A DNA stretch of 19,922 bases, taken from the NCBI GenBank assembly GCA_902363595.1, contig CABJAP010000031.1, positions 1 to 19,922 of the forward strand. The letters run 5' to 3'. The notes below the pieces were generated by a model. That model saw nothing but the letters and a program-made list of their open reading frames with translations. It made no database searches and was not told the origin of the DNA. This document shows positions 6,153 to 13,672 of this stretch, piece after piece (within the stretch, counting starts at the first letter, position 1; each line of letters opens with the position of its first letter). The position numbers and the translations under genes were made by a program. Origin of the DNA: Clostridia bacterium. Lineage in GTDB: Bacteria; Bacillota; Clostridia; Peptostreptococcales; Anaerovoracaceae.

Positions 6153-6326
6153 ATGTTAATGAAAAAAATATTATCCATCGACCGGGAAACCGGTGAACTG
6201 ATCGGCGAGAGAATTGCCGGCAAAGCGGATATGTCAGAAGACCGGTTCTATCAGCCGTTTGTGGACCTCTACAAGGAGGATATGGAGCGGCTGGCGGATC
6301 AGATCAGGAACGGAGGCAGCGCATGA
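6153..6326 (+). CDS. 57-aa phage protein of unknown function
   Basis: Encodes MLMKKILSIDRETGELIGER and a charged helical remainder ending LADQIRNGGSA. No cysteines and no membrane segment. Ribosome binding site AAGGAGGTGAGG from leader copy 3; an ATG two codons downstream is an alternative start. It overlaps the next gene by 4 nt (ATGA), marking the start of the continuous plus-strand operon that runs to the replication genes. No family recognised. Confidence 0.6.
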   Translation: MLMKKILSIDRETGELIGERIAGKADMSEDRFYQPFVDLYKEDMERLADQIRNGGSA

Positions 6327-6427
6327 AATGGTTATTGCTAGAGATTGCCGGCTGGCTGGGCATCGGAATGGCGACCATGCTCCCGGCGCTATGGCTGAAT
6401 GGAATGTTATATCAGTATGGAATATAA
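6323..6427 (+). CDS. 34-aa hydrophobic membrane peptide
   Basis: Encodes MKWLLLEIAGWLGIGMATML followed by PALWLNGMLYQYGI. Nearly the whole peptide is hydrophobic, predicting one membrane span. The ATGA overlap with the preceding gene and GGAGG six nt upstream (in GGAGGCAGCGC) support real translation despite the size. Function unknown; translational coupling to the 6153 gene implies a related role. Confidence 0.5.
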   Translation: MKWLLLEIAGWLGIGMATMLPALWLNGMLYQYGI

Positions 6428-6444
6428 AGAAAAGGAGAAAAACA

Positions 6445-6765
6445 ATGAAAATCGGAATTTTAAACACATCAATCTTAACAACAGCGGGCGAGTATACCTT
6501 AAAGGACATCACCTTAGAGGACGCAAAACAGATTATTGCAGGACAGGAGATTGACAGTGCAGTTGGACATCAGTCTACATCAGAGATTTTGACGACACTA
6601 CTCAAGAGAGACGTGCCAGTTAACCGCCAGTTTTTTCAGCAGCAGGTAGGGCAAAAATGTATCGTCTTTAAGCTATTAGGCCGCCCGGAGGAAGGCAAGA
6701 TTTTGAGCCTTGAGGACATCGAGAAAATCGGATATAAATTCCAATTACTTGAAAGAAAAGCGTAA
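6445..6765 (+). CDS. DUF1874 protein, AcrIII-1/Crn2-like ring nuclease candidate
   Basis: A 106-aa protein of the DUF1874 family (STIV B116, Bacillus ICEBs1 YddF, SIRV1 gp29). SIRV1 gp29 is AcrIII-1, a viral ring nuclease that destroys cyclic tetra-adenylate and so disarms type III CRISPR. The residues reported as important there appear to be conserved: His42 in SAVGHQSTSEIL, and Arg80 and Glu83 in GRPEEGKILSLEDI, with the same R-x-x-E spacing. The N-terminus MKIGILNTSIL is the typical first strand. AAGGAG precedes the ATG at 6445. It lies in the early operon, where an anti-defence protein would be made first. The family call is strong; ring nuclease activity is inferred from homology. Confidence 0.9.
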   Translation: MKIGILNTSILTTAGEYTLKDITLEDAKQIIAGQEIDSAVGHQSTSEILTTLLKRDVPVNRQFFQQQVGQKCIVFKLLGRPEEGKILSLEDIEKIGYKFQLLERKA

Positions 6766-6813
6766 AGGCCGGAAGACGCAGGAAGTTATTGAAAAGTTGA
6801 GAGGAGTAAGACA

Positions 6814-7059
6814 ATGAAAAACACTGGAATCGTAAGAAGAATCGATGATCTGGGCAGGGTTGTGGTCCCAAGGGAGCTGCGGAGGTCCTTGCAGATTGAA
6901 AATGGAGACGAGGTTGAAACCTTTATGGAAGGCGACCGGGTCATCCTGAAAAAGTATGAACCAGGCTGCGTCATCTGCGGGAGCATGGACAATTTAGTGG
7001 ATTTTCGCGGGAGGCCAGTTTGTGGGATGTGCCGGACGATGTTGAGGGAGGAAAAATGA
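6814..7059 (+). CDS. AbrB/SpoVT-type regulator with zinc-finger tail
   Basis: An 81-aa transcription regulator. Residues 1-47 form the swapped-hairpin AbrB domain (GIVRRIDDLGRVVVPRELRR then GDEVETFMEGDRVILKKY). A C-terminal zinc finger has Cys52/Cys55 and Cys70/Cys73 (CVICG and CGMC). AbrB-like proteins bind DNA as dimers or tetramers; the zinc tail is common in clostridial phage versions. Ribosome binding site GAGAGGAG precedes the ATG. Its stop overlaps the start of the following gene (ATGA). Its target promoters cannot be told from the window. Confidence 0.9.
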   Translation: MKNTGIVRRIDDLGRVVVPRELRRSLQIENGDEVETFMEGDRVILKKYEPGCVICGSMDNLVDFRGRPVCGMCRTMLREEK

Positions 7060-7295
7060 TGGAAAAGAAAAAAGAATTTTTGGAGCAGGTCAAGCTTGCG
7101 CTAATCGAGGACCCGAGAAGCAATGTGGCAGACATTACCTACCAGAGTGATGAAGGTAGGGAAATCATCACCGTATACTTTATCGGAGGCGGGAAGCGAA
7201 GGATCAATGCAACCTGCAATAGTAACGGAGCCAACTTTATGGAAGTGGGCCGAGCTGTCTATGAGGGAGGTGCGCGAGGTGAAATCTATGAATAA
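7059..7295 (+). CDS. Small phage protein of unknown function
   Basis: A 78-aa protein beginning MEKKKEFLEQVKLALIED, then a beta-rich region (IITVYFIGGGKRRINATCN) and GRAVYEGGARGEIYE. I do not recognise a family. Two adjacent ATGs exist: 7056 overlaps the AbrB stop, and 7059 is better spaced (7 nt) from GGAGG, so 7059 is preferred. It overlaps the next gene by 8 nt. No metal-binding or membrane signals. Confidence 0.72.
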   Translation: MEKKKEFLEQVKLALIEDPRSNVADITYQSDEGREIITVYFIGGGKRRINATCNSNGANFMEVGRAVYEGGARGEIYE

Positions 7296-7485
7296 TCTAA
7301 CTGCCTGCCCCAGATGCGGCAACACAGAGATCGGTCCGGAGTATAACTACTGCATCATCTGCGGACTGCAATTAAAAGAAAACGCTCCCGCAGGCTTTGC
7401 AGAGCCAGATGCAGGAGCAAATCGAATTAATCAAGTACAGGATAAACCAATTCAGGAGGTTTGTCAAATGGAGGAGAAGAAATGA
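7288..7485 (+). CDS. Small zinc-ribbon protein
   Basis: A 65-aa protein with a double CxxC zinc ribbon, LTACPRCGNTEIGPEYNYCI then ICGL, at residues about 6-26, followed by a disordered, Ala/Pro/Gln-rich tail ending QMEEKK. GAGGTG precedes the ATG at 7288. It overlaps both neighbours (8 nt before, ATGA after), so it is part of a tightly coupled operon. Small zinc ribbons like this are common early phage proteins; the ligand or partner is unknown. Confidence 0.75.
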   Translation: MNNLTACPRCGNTEIGPEYNYCIICGLQLKENAPAGFAEPDAGANRINQVQDKPIQEVCQMEEKK

Positions 7486-8009
7486 GTAAGACACATTGGA
7501 AAAAATTTCAGAACCCGGACTATATCGGAGCATATGCTTTCGATGAGGGTGAAGAAAAAGTAGTAACAATAGATTATGCACAGAAAGAAAAATACACAGG
7601 TAATGGAGGCAAGAAAGATGAGGGGCTGGTTGTCCATTTTGCCGAAAAAGACGTTAAGCCAATGATCGCGAACTCAACCAACTCAAAGCGGATCGAGAAG
7701 GTGGCCGGAAGCCCATATGTCGAGGATTGGCACGGTGTCAGGATCCAGTTGTATACGGAGGTGGTCACTGCGTTCGGAGAAACGGGGCCTGCTGTAAGGG
7801 TCAGGGACTTTGCGCCAAAAGAAGAGTTTTACTGCGACGATTGCGGCGCAGCAATCAAGGCGTCAGATGGGAAAAGCCCGCGGCAGATCGCGGCGTCGAC
7901 AAAGAAACGGTACGGCGTAGAGCTTTGTGCGAACTGTGCGACAAAGCGGTTTGAAGCCAAGAAAGCAGAAGAAGCGGAGGAACCAGTAAATGAAAACGAC
8001 GAAGATTAA
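7482..8009 (+). CDS. Conserved phage protein upstream of the recombination ATPase
   Basis: A 175-aa protein beginning MSKTHWKKFQNPDYIGAYAF. The first ~115 residues match a recurring phage pattern (VHFAEKDVKPMIANSTNSKR, GSPYVEDWHGVRIQLYTE, RVRDFAPK) that sits beside recombination genes. A C-terminal zinc finger (FYCDDCG ... LCANCATKRF) and an acidic tail ending NENDED follow. The acidic tail recalls ssDNA-associated proteins, but that is only a hint. Start 7482 is chosen from the ATGA overlap and GGAGGAG upstream. The last 20 nt overlap the ATPase gene. Confidence 0.8.
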   Translation: MSKTHWKKFQNPDYIGAYAFDEGEEKVVTIDYAQKEKYTGNGGKKDEGLVVHFAEKDVKPMIANSTNSKRIEKVAGSPYVEDWHGVRIQLYTEVVTAFGETGPAVRVRDFAPKEEFYCDDCGAAIKASDGKSPRQIAASTKKRYGVELCANCATKRFEAKKAEEAEEPVNENDED

Positions 8010-9420
8010 GATAAAAAACCTGTTCGGTATTACAGAGACGGAGCTAGATGGAAAAAGCATCGAGATCACCGGGACGAACGGATCCGGGAAAACCTCCGTG
8101 ATCGACGCGATCCGTTACGGCCTGACCAACCAATCCGACCGGGATTACATCATCAAACGCGGCGAGTCCGAGGGCGAGATCATCATCGAGACGGACACGG
8201 GCCTTTACATAGACCGCAGAAAGAGGACGGACAAAGCAGACTACAAGTCCGTAAAGGAGGTAGGCAGGGAAGTCCCAGGGCCGGAGTCCGTGCTTCGGCA
8301 GCTGTTTACTCCTTTGCAGCTGGACCCGGTCGCCTTTATCGGAATGAGCAAGCAGGAACAGAACCGGATCATTCTGGACCTGATCGAGTTTGACTGGGAC
8401 CTGAACTGGATCAAGGAGCAGTTCGGGGAAATACCGGAGGGTGTCGACTACCAGCAGAACATTTTGCAGGTCTTAAACGACATCCAGGCGGAGAACGGCA
8501 TATACTTTACAGACCGGCAGGATGTTAACCGGGACATCCGCAACAAGCGCGCCTTTATTGCGGAGATCGCCGCCGATATCCCGGCCAAGTATGACGCGGC
8601 TAAATGGGAGAACTATGACTTGGGAGACAGTTATCGGGAGCTGGAGCGGATCCGGGAAGAGAACAGCCGGATCGAGCGGGCAAGAGTCTTTAAGGACAGC
8701 TATGACAATAAGCTCCGAGGTCTTGAGGCGGAGAAGCAAATTCAGATATCCGCAGAAGAAAAGGCGATCGCATCGGAGCGGGACGGATTGACCAGCACAA
8801 TCGAGCGGTTGAAAGCGGAGATTAAGGCGGCGGAAGAAAAGCTGAATGGTCTTGACGGTAAGTTACGAGACAAGATCGCCCTTGCAGAGAGCCAGTATAA
8901 CGAGAAAAAAGCGAAGCTGGACAAAGATATTGAAGTGGCGGACAAGTACATCGCTATGGAGCCGACAGACTGCACAGCGCTACAAGACGAGGTGGACACG
9001 GCGGAGCGCATGAAGAAACACCTGAACGAATACCGGCGCATGAAGACGCTGGAGCAGGACGTGGAGGCGTTAAAGAAGGAATCCGAAGAGTTGACCAGAA
9101 AGATCGAGCTTGCCAGGGAACTGCCCGGCAAGATTTTAGAGACGGCCACGCTGCCAGTTGAGGGCCTGACCGTGGAAAACGGGATCCCGCTCATTAATGG
9201 GCTGCCGGTGAGCAACCTGTCTGAAGGCGAAAAACTGAACCTGTGCGTGGACGTGGCGCTCTCTAAGCCGAACAATTTACAGATCATCCTGATCGACGGG
9301 GCGGAAAAACTGTCCGACGAGAACAGGGACAAGCTATATAAAAAGTGTAAAGACAAGGGATTGCAGTTCGTGGCGACGAGGACCACGAATGACAGAGAAT
9401 TGGAAGTGAGGTATCTGTAA
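7990..9420 (+). CDS. SMC/RecF-like AAA ATPase (SbcC-type, short)
   Basis: A 476-aa ATPase for phage DNA recombination or end processing. Walker A is GTNGSGKTS at residues 28-36. A middle coiled coil spans roughly 215-385 (ERDGLTSTIERLKAEIKAAE). The C-terminal head has an ABC-signature-like LSEGEKLNL and a Walker B variant IILIDGAEKL, where the usual acidic pair DE is D-G-A-E. It resembles the phage group related to SbcC/RecF but much shorter than SbcC. It starts inside the previous gene (20-nt overlap) with GGAGG 8 nt upstream, and the nuclease gene follows with no gap, suggesting an ATPase-nuclease pair like SbcCD. Confidence 0.9.
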   Translation: MKTTKIKIKNLFGITETELDGKSIEITGTNGSGKTSVIDAIRYGLTNQSDRDYIIKRGESEGEIIIETDTGLYIDRRKRTDKADYKSVKEVGREVPGPESVLRQLFTPLQLDPVAFIGMSKQEQNRIILDLIEFDWDLNWIKEQFGEIPEGVDYQQNILQVLNDIQAENGIYFTDRQDVNRDIRNKRAFIAEIAADIPAKYDAAKWENYDLGDSYRELERIREENSRIERARVFKDSYDNKLRGLEAEKQIQISAEEKAIASERDGLTSTIERLKAEIKAAEEKLNGLDGKLRDKIALAESQYNEKKAKLDKDIEVADKYIAMEPTDCTALQDEVDTAERMKKHLNEYRRMKTLEQDVEALKKESEELTRKIELARELPGKILETATLPVEGLTVENGIPLINGLPVSNLSEGEKLNLCVDVALSKPNNLQIILIDGAEKLSDENRDKLYKKCKDKGLQFVATRTTNDRELEVRYL

Positions 9421-10179
9421 ATGTTAACAGCAGAAACATATTTTGACAAAGAAAATCAGATGAAATATTTCGGGGCGTCGCAGTTCAAAGCGTTTGAAAA
9501 ATGCGAAGCCGCAGCGATGGCGGAAATCAGGGGCGAGTATGAGCGGGAGAAAACGGTCTCCCTGCTCATCGGCTCCTACGTGGACGCGCATTTTGAGGGG
9601 ACGTTGGATATCTTTAAGGCGCAGCACCCGGAACTGTTTACAAGGTCCGGCGATCTTCGGTCCGATTACCGGAAGGCCGAGGAAATTATCAGCCGCCTGG
9701 AGCGAGACGAGCAATTCATGCTATACATGTCCGGACAACCCCAGGTCATCATGACCGGCGAACTATTCGGCTACCCGTGGAAAATCAAGATTGACAGTTA
9801 TCACGAAGAAATGTTCATCGTGGATCTGAAAATCATGAAAGATTTCGCGCCGGTTTGGGTGGATGGAGAAGGGAAACTTCCATTTATCGAAGCTTGGGGT
9901 TACGACATCCAGGCCGCGATCTACCAGGCAACAGAAGGAAACCATTTGCCTTTCATCATCGCGGGTGCGACGAAAGAAAAAGTGCCAGACCTGGCGCTGC
10001 TGGAGGTGCCGCAGTACAAAATTGACACGGCGCTCAAGATCATCGAAGCAAAGATCGACCGGTACGCGGATATCAAGGCCGGGCTGGTCGAGCCGGTCCG
10101 CTGCGAACACTGCGACTACTGCAAACAAACCAAGGTGCTGACCGGGCCGGTACCGTACACGGAGGGTTACGATGAATAA
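9421..10179 (+). CDS. PD-(D/E)XK nuclease, RecE/DUF3799-like
   Basis: A 252-aa exonuclease of the lambda-exonuclease/RecE superfamily. The catalytic core shows KIKIDSY (Asp125) and VDLK (Asp135, Lys137), preceded by SYVDAHFEGTL and followed by YDIQAAIYQ, the conserved Gln motif. Three Cys (CEHCDYC) lie near residues 228-234. Such enzymes degrade one DNA strand to expose ssDNA for annealing. The ATG follows the ATPase stop directly, and the SSB gene overlaps its end by 8 nt, so ATPase, exonuclease and SSB form a recombination set. No separate annealing protein of the RecT/Erf type is visible. Confidence 0.88.
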   Translation: MLTAETYFDKENQMKYFGASQFKAFEKCEAAAMAEIRGEYEREKTVSLLIGSYVDAHFEGTLDIFKAQHPELFTRSGDLRSDYRKAEEIISRLERDEQFMLYMSGQPQVIMTGELFGYPWKIKIDSYHEEMFIVDLKIMKDFAPVWVDGEGKLPFIEAWGYDIQAAIYQATEGNHLPFIIAGATKEKVPDLALLEVPQYKIDTALKIIEAKIDRYADIKAGLVEPVRCEHCDYCKQTKVLTGPVPYTEGYDE

Positions 10180-10573
10180 CATAACGATTAAAGGCCGGTT
10201 GACAAGGGATCCGGAGTTTGGCACATATACGACCGCGAAAGGCGAAACAAAGAGCAACTGCAAATTTACTGTTGCGGTAGACCGTAGGATTGGAGAAGAA
10301 ACGGATTTCTTTAACTGCATAACCTTCGGGGCCTTGTCAAACGTGATCGATAAACATTTTTCAAAAGGGAAAGAAATCGTCGTCTCCGGGGAAATGCAGT
10401 GCAACCCGTACAAAGCCAAGGATGGCACGAAAAGATATCCGTGGTCGCTTGTGGTCAATCAGTTTGATTTCTGCGGCAGCAAGAAGGACAAAGAGGGTGC
10501 TTCAAAGCAAGACGATGTGCCGCCGGGCTATGAAGGATCGGAAATGGTGGAAGAGGAGGACTTGCCTTTTTAG
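10172..10573 (+). CDS. ssb: Single-stranded DNA-binding protein
   Basis: A 133-aa SSB. The OB fold spans about residues 1-100 (NNITIKGRLTRDPEFGTYTT, FTVAVDRR, DFFNCITFGALSNVI, KGKEIVVSGEM). A short disordered linker ends in the acidic tip EEEDLPF, the standard docking peptide for replication and repair partners. The usual aromatic and basic ssDNA contacts are present. It overlaps the nuclease gene by 8 nt and precedes the ERCC4 nuclease by 12 nt. It protects ssDNA at the phage fork and during recombination. Confidence 0.95.
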   Translation: MNNITIKGRLTRDPEFGTYTTAKGETKSNCKFTVAVDRRIGEETDFFNCITFGALSNVIDKHFSKGKEIVVSGEMQCNPYKAKDGTKRYPWSLVVNQFDFCGSKKDKEGASKQDDVPPGYEGSEMVEEEDLPF

Positions 10574-10585
10574 AGGAGGTAGCTT

Positions 10586-11044
10586 ATGCAGATACAAATA
10601 GACAGCAGAGAAAAAAGCCGGGCGATCAAAAAAATCGTGGCAGAATTTGACCGCCGCGACGTGAAATATTTTGTCAGCAAGCTTTACGTCGGCGATTACA
10701 TCAACATGGAGCGGCCGCTGGTGATCATCGACCGGAAGCAGAACATTGCCGAGATCGCCCAGAACGCGACCAGCGGGCATAAACGAGTAAAAAAAGAACT
10801 GGAGCGCCTGGACGAGATGGGCGCGAAGATGTACTTTTTGATCGAACAGGATACCATCGGCGGGAAGCAAATTACTGGCCTGGAGGATATCATCTTTTGG
10901 GAGCCGAAGTTCGGGGAGATCATCGGGCAGCAGGTATATAAAATCCTGAAAGCATGGGAATATAAGCACAACGTGGAATATGTGTTTTGTAATAAGAGGG
11001 ATACGGGCAAAGAAATCATCCGGCTGCTGGAGACAGAACAATGA
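10586..11044 (+). CDS. ERCC4-domain nuclease
   Basis: A 152-aa, single-domain nuclease of the XPF/ERCC4 type. The N-terminus QIQIDSREKS is typical, and the core reads VGDYINMERPLVIIDRKQN, matching the GDxn-ERK catalytic signature with Asp49-Arg50-Lys51 in place of Glu-Arg-Lys. The remainder is LKKELERL..KMYFLIE-like helix and strand, as in small phage ERCC4 proteins. No helix-hairpin-helix domain is fused. Ribosome binding site AGAGGAGGT lies upstream. The ATGA overlap with the primase gene ties it to replication. It probably trims branched DNA or resolves recombination intermediates. Confidence 0.88.
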   Translation: MQIQIDSREKSRAIKKIVAEFDRRDVKYFVSKLYVGDYINMERPLVIIDRKQNIAEIAQNATSGHKRVKKELERLDEMGAKMYFLIEQDTIGGKQITGLEDIIFWEPKFGEIIGQQVYKILKAWEYKHNVEYVFCNKRDTGKEIIRLLETEQ

Positions 11045-11556
11045 GAACCGATTTAGCCAGACAGATCACCGGTGCGCTGAAGCTCCGGGACGTGATGGAG
11101 TTTTATGGAGTGAAATTTAACGGGAGGGGCTTTGCAAAGTGCCCCTTCCACACAGAAAAGACCGCAAGCCTGAGCATCAAAAATGAGCATTACAAGTGCT
11201 TTGGCTGCGGAGCATACGGCGGGATCATCGACTTTGTGATGGAGTCATACGGACTTTCATTTCAGCAGGCTCTAGTCAAGTTAGACAGCGATTTTAGCCT
11301 GGGGCTGATCGGGCGGAAACCGACCTACCTGGAGCGGCAGCAGATGGCGGAAAACAGGCGGATAGAGCGATTATATAAGCAGATTAAGGCCGATAGACAC
11401 AAGGAGTATTTAACGCTCTGTAACGTCCATTCCGTTCTCTTCCGGCGGCTCTGCAACGGCGAAGAATGGCTAAAGGAAATAGTTGAAAAGCTGGATGATC
11501 TACTCGATGATTTCAGCGGAGAGGAGGCGAGGCTGTGGGAGACGGCAATGACGTAA
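11041..11556 (+). CDS. CHC2 zinc-finger DNA primase (N-terminal domain only)
   Basis: A 171-aa protein. The zinc domain has Cys34, His37, Cys53 and Cys56 (CPFH ... CFGC) preceded by LKLRDVMEFYGVKFNGRGFA, as in the DnaG N-terminus. The rest is a charged helical region. The TOPRIM catalytic domain of DnaG is absent, so by itself this should recognise template but not synthesise primer. It overlaps the downstream DUF927 gene by 22 nt, and the two probably make a split primase-helicase. Confidence 0.9.
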   Translation: MRTDLARQITGALKLRDVMEFYGVKFNGRGFAKCPFHTEKTASLSIKNEHYKCFGCGAYGGIIDFVMESYGLSFQQALVKLDSDFSLGLIGRKPTYLERQQMAENRRIERLYKQIKADRHKEYLTLCNVHSVLFRRLCNGEEWLKEIVEKLDDLLDDFSGEEARLWETAMT

Positions 11557-13415
11557 CGATATACACTAAAGAAGATTTTTTAGACAGCACCGCCCCATTT
11601 GAGGAGCTTTACAAGCTGATCGACGATCCATTTGAGCTGAACCGTAAGCTTGAAAAGATGGCGCAGCTGGCAAAGGCGACCGGCGTGAATGGATTTAAAG
11701 GCATGTTTAAAGACTATTGCCAGAAAGTGCGGATGACCAATAATCAAGTGATTGCTTACAACGTGAGCAATTTTGACAAGCAGGAAATTGAGCTGGAAAC
11801 CGGTCAATGGCAGGCGGACGATGGAGGGATACGGCGAGAGGGCCCTTACGGATCAGAGGTTATTGCCTGTGTCCACCCGATCATGCCGGTAAAAAGGCTG
11901 GTAAACATTGACACTGGAATTGAAAAGTTGGAACTGGCGTACCGAAAAGGTTACCAATGGCGGAAAATGATCTTTGACCGCAGGCAGATCGCCAGCGCGT
12001 CGTCGATTGTCGCTTTGTCCGATTATGGGGTAGCCGTGACCAGCGAAAATGCCAAGTACCTGGTCCAATACCTGCACGACGTGGAGAACCTAAACTATGA
12101 AAAAATCCCGGAGTCAAGTTCCGTGTCCCGGCTGGGCTGGATCGGCGAGGAGGGCTTTGCTCCATATGTCGAGAATCTTGTATTCGATGGAGACATTGCT
12201 TTCAAACACTTTTTTGAGAGTGTCGGGCCACGGGGAAGTTTCGATCAATGGCTCCGAGCAGTAAAGCAGATCAGGGCCGAGGGGAATGTGCCTGCAAAGA
12301 TATTGGTCGCCGCGTCCTTTGCGTCGGTGCTGGTTGGACCGTGCAACTGCCTTCCATTTTTCGTCCATCTGTGGGGCGGCACGGAGTCGGGTAAAACGGT
12401 CGGGCTGATGCTGGCGGCATCGGTCTTCGCGAACCCGGAAATGGGTAAATACATACACACCTTTAACAGTACCGCGGTGGCGCAAGAGCTGTCAGCAAGC
12501 TTTGTCAACTCGTTGCCGTTGATCCTGGACGAATTGCAGATTGTGAAGGATAGAAAAGACTTTGACCAACTGATCTATCAATTATCCGAAGGAGTTGGAC
12601 GGTCACGTGGTCAGAAAACAGGGGGATTACAAAGAACGGGAATCTGGAACAACTGCATCATTACCACTGGAGAGCAGCCGATCAGCAGCAGTCACTCCGG
12701 TGGCGGAGCCATTAACCGAATTATTGAGATCAGCTGCGAGGACACAAAACTCTTTAAAGACCCGGCCGGGCTGGTCGACGTGATCCGGAAGAACCACGGC
12801 CATGCGGGCAAGCTGTTTGTGGACAAGCTGATGGAGCCGGGCATGATGGATTTAGCAAGAATGACGCAAAAAAGCCTATATAAAGAGCTGACGGAGACGG
12901 AAATAACCGAAAAACAAGCGCTTGCCGCAAGCCTGATTTTAACAGCGGATGCTCTGATCGACGATTGGATTTTTAAAGACGGTCACGGCCTTGCGATTAA
13001 AGAAGTGGCGCAGTTTTTATCCACGCACGACGAGGTGTCCGTAAACCTAAAAGCCTATGAGTGGCTGATGGAATGGCTGGCGCAAAACAGCGCGCACTTT
13101 GACGAAAATCAGGACCGAATACCGGACACGTGGGGAAAGATCGCATATGGATCCGCGTCCATTGTCCGAAGCGTCTTTAATAAGGCTTGCACGGAAAACG
13201 GGTATAACCCGACTGCATTTTTATCCTGGTTAAAGCGGAATGATAAGCTTGAGCTTACGAAAAGCGGCAAGGGATACACCAAGGCCGTAAAGATAAACAA
13301 GGTCGCCTGTCACTGCGTCGTGATCAAGCGGATCGAAGGACAAGTAGAAGGATTTGAGGAAATGGACAAAACGGAGCAAATGGGTTGTACCTTTGAGGAC
13401 GAGGAAAAACGTTGA
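11535..13415 (+). CDS. DUF927 phage replicative helicase/primase-helicase
   Basis: A 626-aa protein with a DUF927 ATPase core. Walker A is GGTESGKTV at about residues 279-287, Walker B LPLILDELQ near 325-333, and a sensor-like IITTGEQP follows near 375. The N-terminal ~200 residues are not assigned to a domain; the C-terminal ~130 residues resemble a winged-helix DNA-binding end. It starts at a GTG (11535) with GAGGAGG upstream, inside the primase gene. It is the only helicase candidate in the window and no DnaB, DnaC or DnaD-like gene is present. The TGA stop lies inside a 14-bp palindrome (13411-13424). Confidence 0.9.
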   Translation: MGDGNDVTIYTKEDFLDSTAPFEELYKLIDDPFELNRKLEKMAQLAKATGVNGFKGMFKDYCQKVRMTNNQVIAYNVSNFDKQEIELETGQWQADDGGIRREGPYGSEVIACVHPIMPVKRLVNIDTGIEKLELAYRKGYQWRKMIFDRRQIASASSIVALSDYGVAVTSENAKYLVQYLHDVENLNYEKIPESSSVSRLGWIGEEGFAPYVENLVFDGDIAFKHFFESVGPRGSFDQWLRAVKQIRAEGNVPAKILVAASFASVLVGPCNCLPFFVHLWGGTESGKTVGLMLAASVFANPEMGKYIHTFNSTAVAQELSASFVNSLPLILDELQIVKDRKDFDQLIYQLSEGVGRSRGQKTGGLQRTGIWNNCIITTGEQPISSSHSGGGAINRIIEISCEDTKLFKDPAGLVDVIRKNHGHAGKLFVDKLMEPGMMDLARMTQKSLYKELTETEITEKQALAASLILTADALIDDWIFKDGHGLAIKEVAQFLSTHDEVSVNLKAYEWLMEWLAQNSAHFDENQDRIPDTWGKIAYGSASIVRSVFNKACTENGYNPTAFLSWLKRNDKLELTKSGKGYTKAVKINKVACHCVVIKRIEGQVEGFEEMDKTEQMGCTFEDEEKR

Positions 13416-13450
13416 AATTTCAACAAAGCTTGAAAATGGAAAAATTTTGC

Positions 13451-13471
13451 GGTGCGAACCAAAGTCGCACT
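13451..13471. repeat. Origin repeat 1, inverted pair
   Basis: GGTGCGA, the 7-nt centre ACCAAAG, then TCGCACT. It matches the copy at 13673 in 20 of 21 bases; arms pair as a hairpin apart from the last base. Confidence 0.85.
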
Positions 13472-13672
13472 TTGAATCCATTGGAAACGCAAGGATACAG
13501 CGATTGAATGGCGCTGGTGCGACCAGTACAACCACTTTTACTAAGCTTTATATAGAGAAAAATATATACCCTGTAAATAACTTACAGTCATATCGAAGCT
13601 CTATAGAGATTGCTTAAAATCGTCGCACATGTCGCACCAATCGATAGAAACAAGTATTTGCAACGGTTAAGC

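Noticed and set aside
6234..6512. Minus-strand frame of 92 codons
   Set aside because: It covers three plus-strand starts with good ribosome binding sites and lacks one itself.
8742..9449. Long minus-strand frame of 235 codons
   Set aside because: It lies wholly over the coiled coil and C-terminus of the ATPase, is abnormally rich in Ser and Phe, and has no ribosome binding site. It is a shadow of a GC-rich coding frame.
9763..10458. Minus-strand frame of 231 codons
   Set aside because: It is antisense to the nuclease and SSB genes, crosses their junction, and shows no recognisable motif.
10502..11041. Minus-strand frame of 179 codons
   Set aside because: It is antisense to the ERCC4 nuclease, whose catalytic motif is clear; there is no promoter or ribosome binding site.
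13354..13617. Plus-strand frame of 87 codons leaving the helicase gene
   Set aside because: It starts inside the helicase in another frame, has no ribosome binding site, and reads through the origin repeats with low-complexity sequence. A frameshifted helicase extension is possible but unsupported.
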